A DNA stretch of 31,485 nt from RPQJ01 sp052035645 (GTDB taxonomy: Bacteria; Pseudomonadota; Gammaproteobacteria; Steroidobacterales; Steroidobacteraceae), in NCBI GenBank assembly GCA_052035645.1, contig JBPOHK010000086.1, forward strand, positions 1-31,485. The letters run 5' to 3'. Within the stretch, counting starts at the first letter, position 1. Every line of letters begins with the position of its first letter. The notes under the pieces were generated by a model, which saw only the letters and a program-made list of their open reading frames with translations, was not told the origin of the DNA and ran no database searches. A program made the position numbers and the translations under genes. Shown in pieces: positions 23,109-30,692 of the stretch.

Positions 23109-24134
23109 TCAGGCCTTCGCGGACGACCACGGGTCGACCAGAACTTTGCACTGGTGCGTGCGATGGCGCATCGACTCGAGCGTGTTCGGCAAGGCGTCGA
23201 GGCCGATGTGATCGGTGACCATCGCCCGGGCCGTGTCGGCATCGCGATCCAGCACGCGCGCGACGTGCTCGAACTCGCCGATGCTGTAGGTCATGCCGAA
23301 CAGCAGCTTCACTTCCTTCCAGACCGCGACGGCCGGGATGAAGGAATCGGGCCGCGCGCAGAAGCCGAGCACCATCACCGTTCCGGCCGGGCGCACGCAG
23401 TTGATGGCGCGGTTGATGAGGTCGGGCTTGCCGACCGCCTCGATCACGAGGTCCGGCATGCCGCCGAGCGCGGCCATCGCCGCCTGCGGCAGTTCGTCCG
23501 GGTTGTCCGGCAGCACGAACACGTCCGCACCCATCTGCATCGCGAGCGCCTCGCGCTGCCGTGACGAGGCCGTGACCGCCACCTTGCCCGCTCCCAGCTC
23601 GCGCGCCCAGAAGGCCGCCCCAAGGCCGATCGGACCGGCGCCGATCACCAGCACCTTGTCGCCCGGCTTCATGGCTGCGAGCGCGAGTCCGTGCAGGGAC
23701 ACAGCCAGCGGTTCGATCAGCGCGCCGTCGGCGAGGCTGACGGACTGCGGCAGCTTGACGGCAACGCGCTCGGTGGTCGTCGTGTATTCCGCGAACGCGC
23801 CCGGCATGCCGCGGAACTGGTGGCAGAAGTTCGGCCGGCCGGCGAGGCAGGTGGCGCACTTGCCGCAGCCGGTGAACGGCATGGCCGCAATGCGATCGCC
23901 GACCTTCAGCCGCTCGACACCGGCGCCGATCGCGACGATTTCGCCCGCGAATTCGTGTCCGATGATCGAGTTGGGCTCGAACGTCTGGCCGCTGCCGTCG
24001 GACATCGAGAGGTCGGTGCCGCAGATGCCGCAGCGGCCGACCTTGAGCACCACTTCGCCCTCGCCCGGCGTCGGATCGGGACGCTGCTCGATCGCCAGCG
24101 GCTGGCCCACGCCCTTGAAGACTGCTGCGCGCAT
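23109..24134 (-). CDS. Zinc-dependent medium-chain alcohol dehydrogenase
   Basis: A 341-residue MDR enzyme. Catalytic zinc ligands are Cys38 (GICGTD), His60-Glu61 (GHE) and probably Glu141; structural zinc ligands are Cys90, Cys93, Cys96 and Cys104 (CGKCATC...C). The NAD motif GAGPIG is at 165-170. It would oxidise a secondary alcohol, in the manner of sorbitol/threonine or cyclic-alcohol dehydrogenases. GAGGGA sits about 7 bp before the ATG. It is second in the operon, 24 bp after the SnoaL-like gene. Both zinc sites are complete, so an active enzyme is expected. Confidence 0.94.
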   Translation of the reverse strand: MRAAVFKGVGQPLAIEQRPDPTPGEGEVVLKVGRCGICGTDLSMSDGSGQTFEPNSIIGHEFAGEIVAIGAGVERLKVGDRIAAMPFTGCGKCATCLAGRPNFCHQFRGMPGAFAEYTTTTERVAVKLPQSVSLADGALIEPLAVSLHGLALAAMKPGDKVLVIGAGPIGLGAAFWARELGAGKVAVTASSRQREALAMQMGADVFVLPDNPDELPQAAMAALGGMPDLVIEAVGKPDLINRAINCVRPAGTVMVLGFCARPDSFIPAVAVWKEVKLLFGMTYSIGEFEHVARVLDRDADTARAMVTDHIGLDALPNTLESMRHRTHQCKVLVDPWSSAKA

Positions 24135-24158
24135 GTCGATTCCCTCGCGTTGTAGTGC

Positions 24159-24725
24159 TCAGCCCGTGGGCTGGCGGGTGATTCGGAGCGGCCGCTGATA
24201 GGAAAGATCGTCGCGGCTGCGCTGACCGACGCCGGTCGCGGCGTATGCGGCCAGCGCCTCGGCCGGCATCGGCAGATCGCCGAGCGCGCCGTGCCACTCG
24301 ATCACGCAGGCCCGCGCGGCGATCTTCCACTGGCCGTTGCGGCGCTCGAAGCGGTCGATGTATCGGCCGAAGTGGATCGTCGGCGGCACCGGTGCGCCGG
24401 TCTGCGGGTCCTTGTTGATGCCGCTGAACACCCAGTAGGTCTCGGCATGCGCGGTGTCGCCGTCGAGTTCGCAGGTGTGGTTGGTGACGATATGGTGCGT
24501 CAGGTTCTGGTAGAGGCTGTGGTAGCCGAACGCCCAGTCGGCGAAGGCCTCGGGCCCGCCCACGAAGAAACCGTGATCGTCCATCGCATCCGGGTGATAC
24601 ACCGAGAGCAGCAGTTCGCGGTCGAAACGGTCCACGGCGCGGCAATAGCGGTGCACGCAGTCGAGGATGTCCTGCCGGTCGAGCAGTTCCTGGAGCCGGG
24701 CCAGAGGCGCAGTCGTGCTGGTCAT
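24159..24725 (-). CDS. SnoaL-like (NTF2-fold) protein, possible dehydratase or isomerase
   Basis: A 188-residue NTF2-like alpha+beta barrel of the SnoaL_4 type. Diagnostic parts are DILDCVHRYCRAVDRFD (19-35), YHPDAMDDHG (43-52) and LTHHIVTNH (75-83). Relatives include bile-acid 7alpha-dehydratase (BaiE), scytalone dehydratase and steroid delta-isomerase; candidate catalytic residues are Tyr27, Asp32 and His77/His78. It is the first gene of the seven-gene minus operon, so its product probably acts on a ring substrate of that operon. CGGGGA precedes the start. The family also holds ring-hydroxylating dioxygenase beta-like and non-catalytic members, so the reaction is not fixed. Confidence 0.85.
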   Translation of the reverse strand: MTSTTAPLARLQELLDRQDILDCVHRYCRAVDRFDRELLLSVYHPDAMDDHGFFVGGPEAFADWAFGYHSLYQNLTHHIVTNHTCELDGDTAHAETYWVFSGINKDPQTGAPVPPTIHFGRYIDRFERRNGQWKIAARACVIEWHGALGDLPMPAEALAAYAATGVGQRSRDDLSYQRPLRITRQPTG

Positions 24726-24803
24726 GTTCGTCCCCGCCGTGAGTGACCGTGCCCGGCCGCCGGCCCGCCGCCCGCAGGTGCCGACCCGAGCTGTTCTACT
24801 TTC

Positions 24804-24816
24804 CGAATCATATTCG
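24804..24816. promoter_or_regulatory. Palindrome CGAATCATATTCG over a candidate -10 box of the 24725 operon
   Basis: In the 127-bp gap between the MFS gene and the SnoaL-like gene is the 5-3-5 palindrome CGAAT-CAT-ATTCG. Read on the minus strand it overlaps a TATGAT -10-like box, with a poor -35 match (TGGACG) 18 bp further upstream. The position about 80 bp before the SnoaL-like start fits a promoter for the whole minus operon. Its CGAAT half-site recurs in the IclR/SDR intergenic repeat. Confidence 0.45.
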
Positions 24817-24852
24817 TATATCTGACCAGCCGTCCAGCCTCCGCGGCGCAGG

Positions 24853-26313
24853 TCAGGCGTGCCGCCTGGGCAGCGCCAGCGCCGTCAGGAACGCGAGGCC
24901 GGCCATGGCCGCCACGAAGCCGAACGAAGCCGCAAACGCCGCGTCGCCCGGCAGCGTTCCCTCCCCGTTCGGCTGGGGGACGGTGCTGGTGGCGAGGATC
25001 GCGAACAGGCATTGCGCGCCCACCGCGAAGAAGCAGGCGAGGAACACGTAGGTGAGCCCGGTCGCCTCGCCCGTGCGCTCGCGCGGCGTCGCGTCGATGA
25101 TCACGTTGTAGATGCCACCCTGCGCGATCGCGAGCCCGACCGAGCAGCCAACGGCCAGCGCGAGCACGATCGTCGGACTGCCGTGCCACAGCGCCAATGC
25201 ACCCCACGCCGCCGCCATCGTCGACATGCCGACCAGCAGCGTGGCGCGCGCGCCCATGCGACTGGCGATCCGCCCGCTCAACGGGCCGCCGAACAAAGCC
25301 GAGAGGTTGAGCAGGAACATGATCCCGCCCGCCGTGGTGGCGGAGTAGCCGAGCCCGGTGCCGGACTCCGTCGGCTGCTGGAAGAACAGCGAGAACATCT
25401 GGCCGAGCTGCAGGCCGCCGAGCGCCAGGAACATCATGCAGGCGTTGGCGATCAGCACGCGGCGCTCGATCAGGCTGCGCACGTTGATGAGCGGATGCGC
25501 CGCCTGCCACTGCCAGCGTCCCCAGACCGCGAGTACCGCGAATCCGCCGCCCAGGAGGCCGAGGATGCGCGGGTCGGCCACACCCCACGCCCCCATCTTC
25601 TGCACCGCCACGAGGGTCGCGCACAGGCCCGGCACGAAGAGCAGGCCGCGCGCGAGATCGATGCGCAGCCCCGGGTGCGGACGAGTGTCCGGAATCCAGA
25701 GCCACACGAGCAGGAACGCGAGCGCCGCGAGCCCCACCTTGAACCAGAACCCGCCCTGCCACGAGAAGTGATCGATGACGATGCCCGACAGGAGGTAGAT
25801 CGCGCCGGCGCCGATCATGCCGGCCGTGACGATCAGGCTGACCGCCATCGGGATGTGCTTGTCGTGCAGGTTCTCGCGCACCAGCCCGTAGTTGAGCGGC
25901 GTGATCACGCCGGCGATGCCCTGCAGCGTACAGCCCGCGATCAGCAGGGGCAGGCCGGGCGCCAGCGCGGAGATCGTCGCCCCGACGACGCAGCAGGCCA
26001 GCACGACCAGCATGGTGCGTTGCCGGCCGAGCAGGTCGCCGAAGCGTCCACCCACGGCCGCCGCGACCGCCGACGACAGCCAGTACACCGTAACGACCCA
26101 GCCGATGCCCTCGGAGCCGGGGAACTCGCGGTACAGCGTTGCGAGCATGCCGTAGATGACCGTGATGCCCGCCGAGGCGACGAAGGCCGTCAGGATGAGC
26201 GCGACGTAGAACCGCCACGGGATGAGGGCCTGGTGGGACGAGGGTGTCACGGCGTGCTCGCGGGGGCCTGGCCCGGGTCGGCCGATCCTAGGAGGCCGCA
26301 ACGGGCGTTGCAA
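24853..26313 (-). CDS. MFS transporter, DHA2-like with about 14 membrane segments
   Basis: An inner-membrane secondary transporter of up to 486 residues. I count about 14 hydrophobic segments, from FYVALILTAFVASAGITVIY to the last near AMAGLAFLTALAL, with the A-motif-like GGRFGDLLGRQ after the second segment. The 14-segment layout is that of DHA2 (EmrB/QacA) proton antiporters, usually exporters, though importers of catabolic substrates also occur in the MFS. The frame starts at ATG 26313; the first 20 residues are Pro/Arg-rich and unlike an MFS N-terminus, so GTG 26250 (465 residues) may be the real start. It is divergent from the kinase-phosphatase-sulfatase operon and shares its palindrome-bearing promoter region. 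Export of a toxic intermediate or substrate uptake are both possible. Confidence 0.92.
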   Translation of the reverse strand: MQRPLRPPRIGRPGPGPREHAVTPSSHQALIPWRFYVALILTAFVASAGITVIYGMLATLYREFPGSEGIGWVVTVYWLSSAVAAAVGGRFGDLLGRQRTMLVVLACCVVGATISALAPGLPLLIAGCTLQGIAGVITPLNYGLVRENLHDKHIPMAVSLIVTAGMIGAGAIYLLSGIVIDHFSWQGGFWFKVGLAALAFLLVWLWIPDTRPHPGLRIDLARGLLFVPGLCATLVAVQKMGAWGVADPRILGLLGGGFAVLAVWGRWQWQAAHPLINVRSLIERRVLIANACMMFLALGGLQLGQMFSLFFQQPTESGTGLGYSATTAGGIMFLLNLSALFGGPLSGRIASRMGARATLLVGMSTMAAAWGALALWHGSPTIVLALAVGCSVGLAIAQGGIYNVIIDATPRERTGEATGLTYVFLACFFAVGAQCLFAILATSTVPQPNGEGTLPGDAAFAASFGFVAAMAGLAFLTALALPRRHA

Positions 26314-26326
26314 ATAATCGCCCTTC

Positions 26327-26342
26327 GTTCATTTATATGAAC
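26327..26342. promoter_or_regulatory. Perfect palindrome GTTCATTTATATGAAC in a divergent promoter region
   Basis: A 6-4-6 perfect inverted repeat (GTTCAT-TTAT-ATGAAC) lies between the MFS gene and the kinase operon. It matches the site at 5683-5698 at 14 of 16 bases, and the palindrome is followed 44 bp downstream by ATATTCGATT (26387-26396), also found just after the 5683 site. Two near-identical palindromes at promoters 20 kb apart suggest one transcription factor controlling both operons. A TetR- or GntR-type dimer site is plausible; the binding protein is unknown. Confidence 0.55.
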
Positions 26343-26359
26343 GCGGCGCGGCCACGTTC

Positions 26360-27502
26360 ATGATGCGCCGCCGCCGCCGATTCTCTATATTCGATTTCAT
26401 GAACCCCATTCGTATTTCCGATTCGGCTCGCGGCACGCATCCCTTGCCCGTCCGCCCGGAACAGGTGACCCGCGAGTGGCTCGGGGCTGCGCTGGCCGAG
26501 CACACGCCTGGCGTACGCCTCACCGAGGGCGAAGTGGTGGAGGTCATCCAGGGCACGTCGACCAAGATCCGCGTCCGCGTCGCCACTGCGCCCGGCTCGC
26601 CCGCCCTGCCGTCGACCCTGATCGTGAAGGGCGGCTTCGAGGATCACAGCCCCGCGATGGGGCCAATGTACCTCAACGAGATGCGCTTCTATCGCGACGT
26701 GCAACCGCACGTTCCGCTGCCGAGCCCGCGCTGCTACTACACGGGCACCGATCCCGGGTCGCACCAGTCCATCGTGATCATGGAAGACCTCCTCCGGCGC
26801 GACGTGCGCTTCTGCGATCCGCTGCGGCCCCAGTCGCCGGCCCAGATCGCTCGCCGTCTGTCGGCCATGGCGCGCTATCACGCGGCAACCTGGAACAGCC
26901 CGGAGTTCCAGAGCGGCGGCCGCTTCGACTGGATCGGCGGCCGCCACGAAGGCTGGAGCGTCACGTACCAGCAGCACTATCTCGAGCCGGACCGCTGGGC
27001 GCATTACATGTCGCTGCCGCGCGGCGTCGCCGTGGCCCGCAAGCTGCGGGATCGCGAGTGGATGCAGCACGCGCTCAAGGCCCTCGGCGAATATCACCGG
27101 CAGTGGCCCATGTGCCTGTGCCACGGCGACACGCACCTCGGCAACCTGTACGAGGATGCCGACGGATCGCCGGGCTTCTTCGACGCGCAGGTCGCGCGCG
27201 GGCCGTGGCAGCTCGAGGTGAGCTATCACGTCGTCGGCGCGCTCGACGTGGGCGAGCGGCGTGCACACGAGGCGCCGCTGCTGCGCCACTACCTCGGCGA
27301 ACTGGCCGCGCTCGGCGTCCAGGCGCCCTCGTTCGAGGAGGCGTGGGAAGCCCATCGTCGCGAGATCGCCTACGGACTCTTCATCTTTCTCATCAACGAG
27401 ACGCGCTTCCAGACCGAGGCCGTGAACACGGCCTATACGGCCCGCTTCGGCGCCGCCGCGCTCGATCACGACACGCATGCGCTGCTGGGCCGCGCCGCAT
27501 GA
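26360..27502 (+). CDS. APH-like phosphotransferase (aminoglycoside/choline-kinase fold)
   Basis: A 380-residue small-molecule kinase. Lys90 (TLIVKGG) and Glu107 fit the ATP lysine-glutamate pair, the Brenner motif is His255-Gly-Asp257 with Asn262 (CHGDTHLGN), and the metal-binding Asp275 is in FFDAQ. The family phosphorylates hydroxyls of small molecules (aminoglycosides, choline, homoserine; insect ecdysteroid kinases are related). The first 13 residues (MMRRRRRFSIFDF) are odd; ATG 26399 (367 residues) is a good alternative start, and the segment between lies in the AT-rich promoter patch. It overlaps the phosphatase-like gene by 4 bp (ATGA). In context it may phosphorylate a pathway alcohol. 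Confidence 0.9.
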   Translation: MMRRRRRFSIFDFMNPIRISDSARGTHPLPVRPEQVTREWLGAALAEHTPGVRLTEGEVVEVIQGTSTKIRVRVATAPGSPALPSTLIVKGGFEDHSPAMGPMYLNEMRFYRDVQPHVPLPSPRCYYTGTDPGSHQSIVIMEDLLRRDVRFCDPLRPQSPAQIARRLSAMARYHAATWNSPEFQSGGRFDWIGGRHEGWSVTYQQHYLEPDRWAHYMSLPRGVAVARKLRDREWMQHALKALGEYHRQWPMCLCHGDTHLGNLYEDADGSPGFFDAQVARGPWQLEVSYHVVGALDVGERRAHEAPLLRHYLGELAALGVQAPSFEEAWEAHRREIAYGLFIFLINETRFQTEAVNTAYTARFGAAALDHDTHALLGRAA

Positions 27503-28272
27503 AACCCCTGCGCCTCGCGAGTTCACCCGCATTCCGTGACCTCGGCGGACTGCCGACTGCCGACGGCCGCCGCGTGGCGCACGGCCGTCTGTTCCGCGCG
27601 GACGCACTCTCGTCACCCGCAACCGAGGATCGGAAGATCCTCGATGCGCTGGGTTTGCGACTGATCTGCGACCTGCGCGGGAGCGACGAGCGGGCGCGCA
27701 CGCCGTGCCTGGCCTGGCTGCAACCGGAACCCCGCCGCATGCACCTCGACGTGTCCGCCGACCTCGGCCCGGATGTGCTGCAGCCGTTGCAGCGGATGAT
27801 GCGCGGCCCCGATCCCGACGCAGCGGCCGCCATGATGCGTGCGACGTATGCCGCCCTGCCGCGCGGCGCGGCGCCGGTGCTCGGCGGGCTGTTTCGCGCG
27901 CTGGCACAGGGCGAGTGGCCCGCGCTGGTGCATTGCACCGCCGGCAAGGATCGCACCGGCTTCATCACGGCCATGATCCTCACGGCGCTCGACGTGCCCC
28001 GCGCTCACGTCGAAGCAGACTACCTGCGGGGATCCGGCCGCGACCCGCAGCATGTCGACCAACCGTCCTCGCACATGATGGCGGCGATCCTCGGTCGCAC
28101 GCTCGACCCGGCCGAAGCCCATCACGTGCATGCGGTGCATCGCGATTACCTCGACGCCGCCTTTGCCGCGATCGAGCGGGACTGGGGCAGTCCGATCGAT
28201 TACCTGGAACAGGCCGCCGGCATCGATGCGCCCCTGCGGGCCGCGCTGCAGCAGGCGCTGCTCGAACCCTGA
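27499..28272 (+). CDS. Tyrosine/dual-specificity phosphatase-like protein (MptpB type)
   Basis: A 257-residue Cys-phosphatase. The FRDLGG motif (12-17) and FRADAL (32-37) are typical of the Y_phosphatase3 family, and the signature HCTAGKDRTG places Cys146 and Arg152 in C-x5-R. A long helical tail follows. Relatives include the secreted MptpB phosphatase of Mycobacterium and phosphoinositide or small-molecule phosphatases. No signal peptide is seen here, so it is cytoplasmic. It is coupled to the kinase by a 4-bp overlap and followed by the arylsulfatase 35 bp later. Acting on the phosphate that the kinase adds is inference. Confidence 0.92.
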   Translation: MKPLRLASSPAFRDLGGLPTADGRRVAHGRLFRADALSSPATEDRKILDALGLRLICDLRGSDERARTPCLAWLQPEPRRMHLDVSADLGPDVLQPLQRMMRGPDPDAAAAMMRATYAALPRGAAPVLGGLFRALAQGEWPALVHCTAGKDRTGFITAMILTALDVPRAHVEADYLRGSGRDPQHVDQPSSHMMAAILGRTLDPAEAHHVHAVHRDYLDAAFAAIERDWGSPIDYLEQAAGIDAPLRAALQQALLEP

Positions 28273-28307
28273 GACGCGCCGCGCGCGCTGCTGACCGGAG
28301 AGACGAC

Positions 28308-30554
28308 ATGACGACATGGCTGCGATCCGTCGGACTGACTGCAGGCCTGCTGGCTTCGGCCGCCGCGCTTGCCCAAGCAACCACCGACGCGCCGACGGCT
28401 GCACCCAAGCGGCCCAACGTGCTGGTCTGGATCATGGACGACGTCGGCTTCGGCCAGCCGAGTCCGTTCGGCGGCCCGGTCGACATGCCGACACTGCAGT
28501 CGCTCGCCGATCGCGGCCTGCGCTTCACCAACTTCCATTCGACCGCGATCTGCTCGTCGTCGCGCGTCGCGCTGTTGAACGGCCGCAACCACCACGCGCT
28601 CGGGATGGGCAACCACTCCGGCCTCATGAGCGACGACCCGGGCTACAACGCGCGCATCCCGCGCTCGGCCGCGAGCCTGGCGACGATCCTAAAGCAGAAT
28701 GGCTACTCCACTTGGGCGGTCGGCAAGTGGGACCAGTTCCCGAACGTGGATGCCACGCCCGACGGCCCGTACGAATTCTGGCCGAGCGGCCAGGGCTTCG
28801 AGCGCTACTACGGCTTCCTGTTCGCGGACGTGGATCACTTTCGTCCGACGCTCTGGCGCGATCACACGCCGCTGGAGGTGCCGCGCAGCGACGGCTATCA
28901 CTTGAGCACAGACCTCGCGAACCAGGCGATCCAGTACCTGCGCGACCAGCAGGCCTCGGCACCCGGCAAGCCGTTCTACCTGTACTGGGCGACCGGCGCC
29001 GCGCACTCCCCGCACCACGCGCCCCGCGAGTGGCTCGAGAAGTACCGCGGGCGTTTCGACCAGGGCTGGGACCGGCAGCGCGAACTCACCCTCGCGAGGC
29101 AGAAGCAGCTCGGCCTCATGCCGAAAGACCTGAAGCTGCCGCCGCGCCAGCCGTTCGTGCCGGCGTGGTCGGAAATGAGTGCCGACCAGCGGCGCATGGC
29201 CGCACGCAGCATGGAAGCCTTCGCTGCCGAGCTGTCGCACGCGGATCATGAGTTCGGCCGGATTCTCGACGAGCTGCGCCGCCAGGGGCGCCTGGACGAC
29301 ACGATCATCGTCGTCGTCTCCGACAACGGCGCGAGCGGTGAGGGCGGGCCGGGCGGCACCTACAACGAGTGGCGCTCGATCAGCGGCCTGCATCCGACGC
29401 TCGAGGAGAACCTCGCGCACTACGACGACTGGGGTGGCCCGACGACCTATCCGCACTATTCGATCGGCTGGGCGATGGCCGGCAACACGCCGTTCCGTCA
29501 CTACAAGACGACGGTGCACGAAGGCGGAGTGCGCGGACCGACGATCGTTTCCTGGCCGTCCGGCGTCACGGCCCGCGGCGAGGTGCGCGGCCAGTTCACG
29601 CACTTGATTGATGTCATGCCCACCGTGCTCGAAGCGGCCGGCATCGCCGTGCCCCCGACCGTGGATGGCGTGGCGCAGCAACCGATCGACGGCACGAGCT
29701 TCCTGTATGCGCTGCGCGACGGGAACGCCCCCAATCGTCACACGCGTCAGTACTTCGAGCTGTTCGGCAACCGCGGCATCGTGGCGGACGGGTGGAAGGC
29801 AGTCGTCCTGCACCGGCCGATCACCTGGGAGTTTTTCCGCGACGTGCCCTTCAGCAACGACGTCTGGGAGCTTTACCACGTCGACCGGGACCCGAACGAG
29901 CTGCACGATCTGGCCAAGAGCGAGCCAGCGAAACTCGCCGAGCTGCAGGCCCTGTTCGATGCAGAGGCGAAGCGCAATCACGTCTATCCGCTCGAGCGCG
30001 ATATCGCGGCCTTCAAGCGCAAGCAGATCGGCGCGCTGCTCGCGGAGCACGGCCGGGTGTTCAACTACTCGGGCGTGGTGCGCGGCATCTCGAACGACGC
30101 CGCGCCACCCACCTACCGCCTGCCGTTCGACGTGACGGCCGTGTTCGATGCCAGGGCCGGCGAGACGCGCGTCCTCGCGGCGCACGGCGGCGCCATGGGC
30201 GGCTACAGTCTGTTTGTGGACCACGGCACGGCCGCGTATTGCTACAACCTGTTCTCGATGCAGCTCACCTGCGTGCGGTCGGCAGTAACGATCGACGCCG
30301 GCCGCCACACGGTGAAACTGTCATTCCGGCCGCAACCGGACATGTCTGCCAACGTGACGCTGCAGGTCGACGGCGGCACCCCGGTGCAGGACCGTGTGCC
30401 GCGTCTGACGCCGATGCTCTACGAATCGAGCGACGGGTTCAGCGTGGGCGAGGACACCGGAAGTTCCGTGGTCGCCGAGACCCGTGATGCCGGGGCACTG
30501 CCCGTCGAGAGCGTGCAGTTCGAGTTCCCGGCGCCGACCGCCGCACTGCGATAG
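28308..30554 (+). CDS. Secreted arylsulfatase (formylglycine-type, CSSSR motif)
   Basis: A 748-residue sulfatase that hydrolyses sulfate esters. Residues 1-24 look like a Sec signal peptide (hydrophobic run, cleavage near LAQA), so it acts in the periplasm or outside. IMDDVGFG (Asp44, Asp45) begins the metal site; the formylglycine site is Cys82 in ICSSSRVALLNGRNHH, with Arg86, Arg93 and the following His. VGKWD and VVVSDNGA complete the metal and sulfate pocket. A beta-rich domain fills about residues 600-748. The Cys motif is C-S-S-S-R, not the usual C-x-P/A-x-R, so conversion to formylglycine may be poor or use another maturase. The matching formylglycine-generating enzyme is not in the window. 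It ends the kinase-phosphatase-sulfatase operon; sulfated substrate or scavenging of sulfate are both possible. Confidence 0.93.
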   Translation: MTTWLRSVGLTAGLLASAAALAQATTDAPTAAPKRPNVLVWIMDDVGFGQPSPFGGPVDMPTLQSLADRGLRFTNFHSTAICSSSRVALLNGRNHHALGMGNHSGLMSDDPGYNARIPRSAASLATILKQNGYSTWAVGKWDQFPNVDATPDGPYEFWPSGQGFERYYGFLFADVDHFRPTLWRDHTPLEVPRSDGYHLSTDLANQAIQYLRDQQASAPGKPFYLYWATGAAHSPHHAPREWLEKYRGRFDQGWDRQRELTLARQKQLGLMPKDLKLPPRQPFVPAWSEMSADQRRMAARSMEAFAAELSHADHEFGRILDELRRQGRLDDTIIVVVSDNGASGEGGPGGTYNEWRSISGLHPTLEENLAHYDDWGGPTTYPHYSIGWAMAGNTPFRHYKTTVHEGGVRGPTIVSWPSGVTARGEVRGQFTHLIDVMPTVLEAAGIAVPPTVDGVAQQPIDGTSFLYALRDGNAPNRHTRQYFELFGNRGIVADGWKAVVLHRPITWEFFRDVPFSNDVWELYHVDRDPNELHDLAKSEPAKLAELQALFDAEAKRNHVYPLERDIAAFKRKQIGALLAEHGRVFNYSGVVRGISNDAAPPTYRLPFDVTAVFDARAGETRVLAAHGGAMGGYSLFVDHGTAAYCYNLFSMQLTCVRSAVTIDAGRHTVKLSFRPQPDMSANVTLQVDGGTPVQDRVPRLTPMLYESSDGFSVGEDTGSSVVAETRDAGALPVESVQFEFPAPTAALR

Positions 30555-30692
30555 GCGAAGGCTGGTGCCATCGGCGCCTGTCGGTTGTACCATCGGGCGG
30601 TGACAAAAGCGGACACTCGGCTACTTCCGAGTTCGGCCAGAAGCGGACGGTCGAACGGAGCTTGGTAGCGAGTCAGATCAAGGAGCGAATGC

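Noticed and set aside
24859..26340. A 493-codon plus-strand open frame antisense to the MFS transporter
   Set aside because: Low-complexity charged translation; the minus strand encodes a clear 14-segment transporter.
28689..30308. A 539-codon minus-strand open frame inside the arylsulfatase
   Set aside because: No recognisable domain, and the plus-strand frame has the full set of sulfatase motifs.
30566..30580. GGTGCC-ATC-GGCGCC as a terminator after the sulfatase
   Set aside because: Needs a G-U pair and a 3-nt loop, and no U-tract follows; too weak to annotate.
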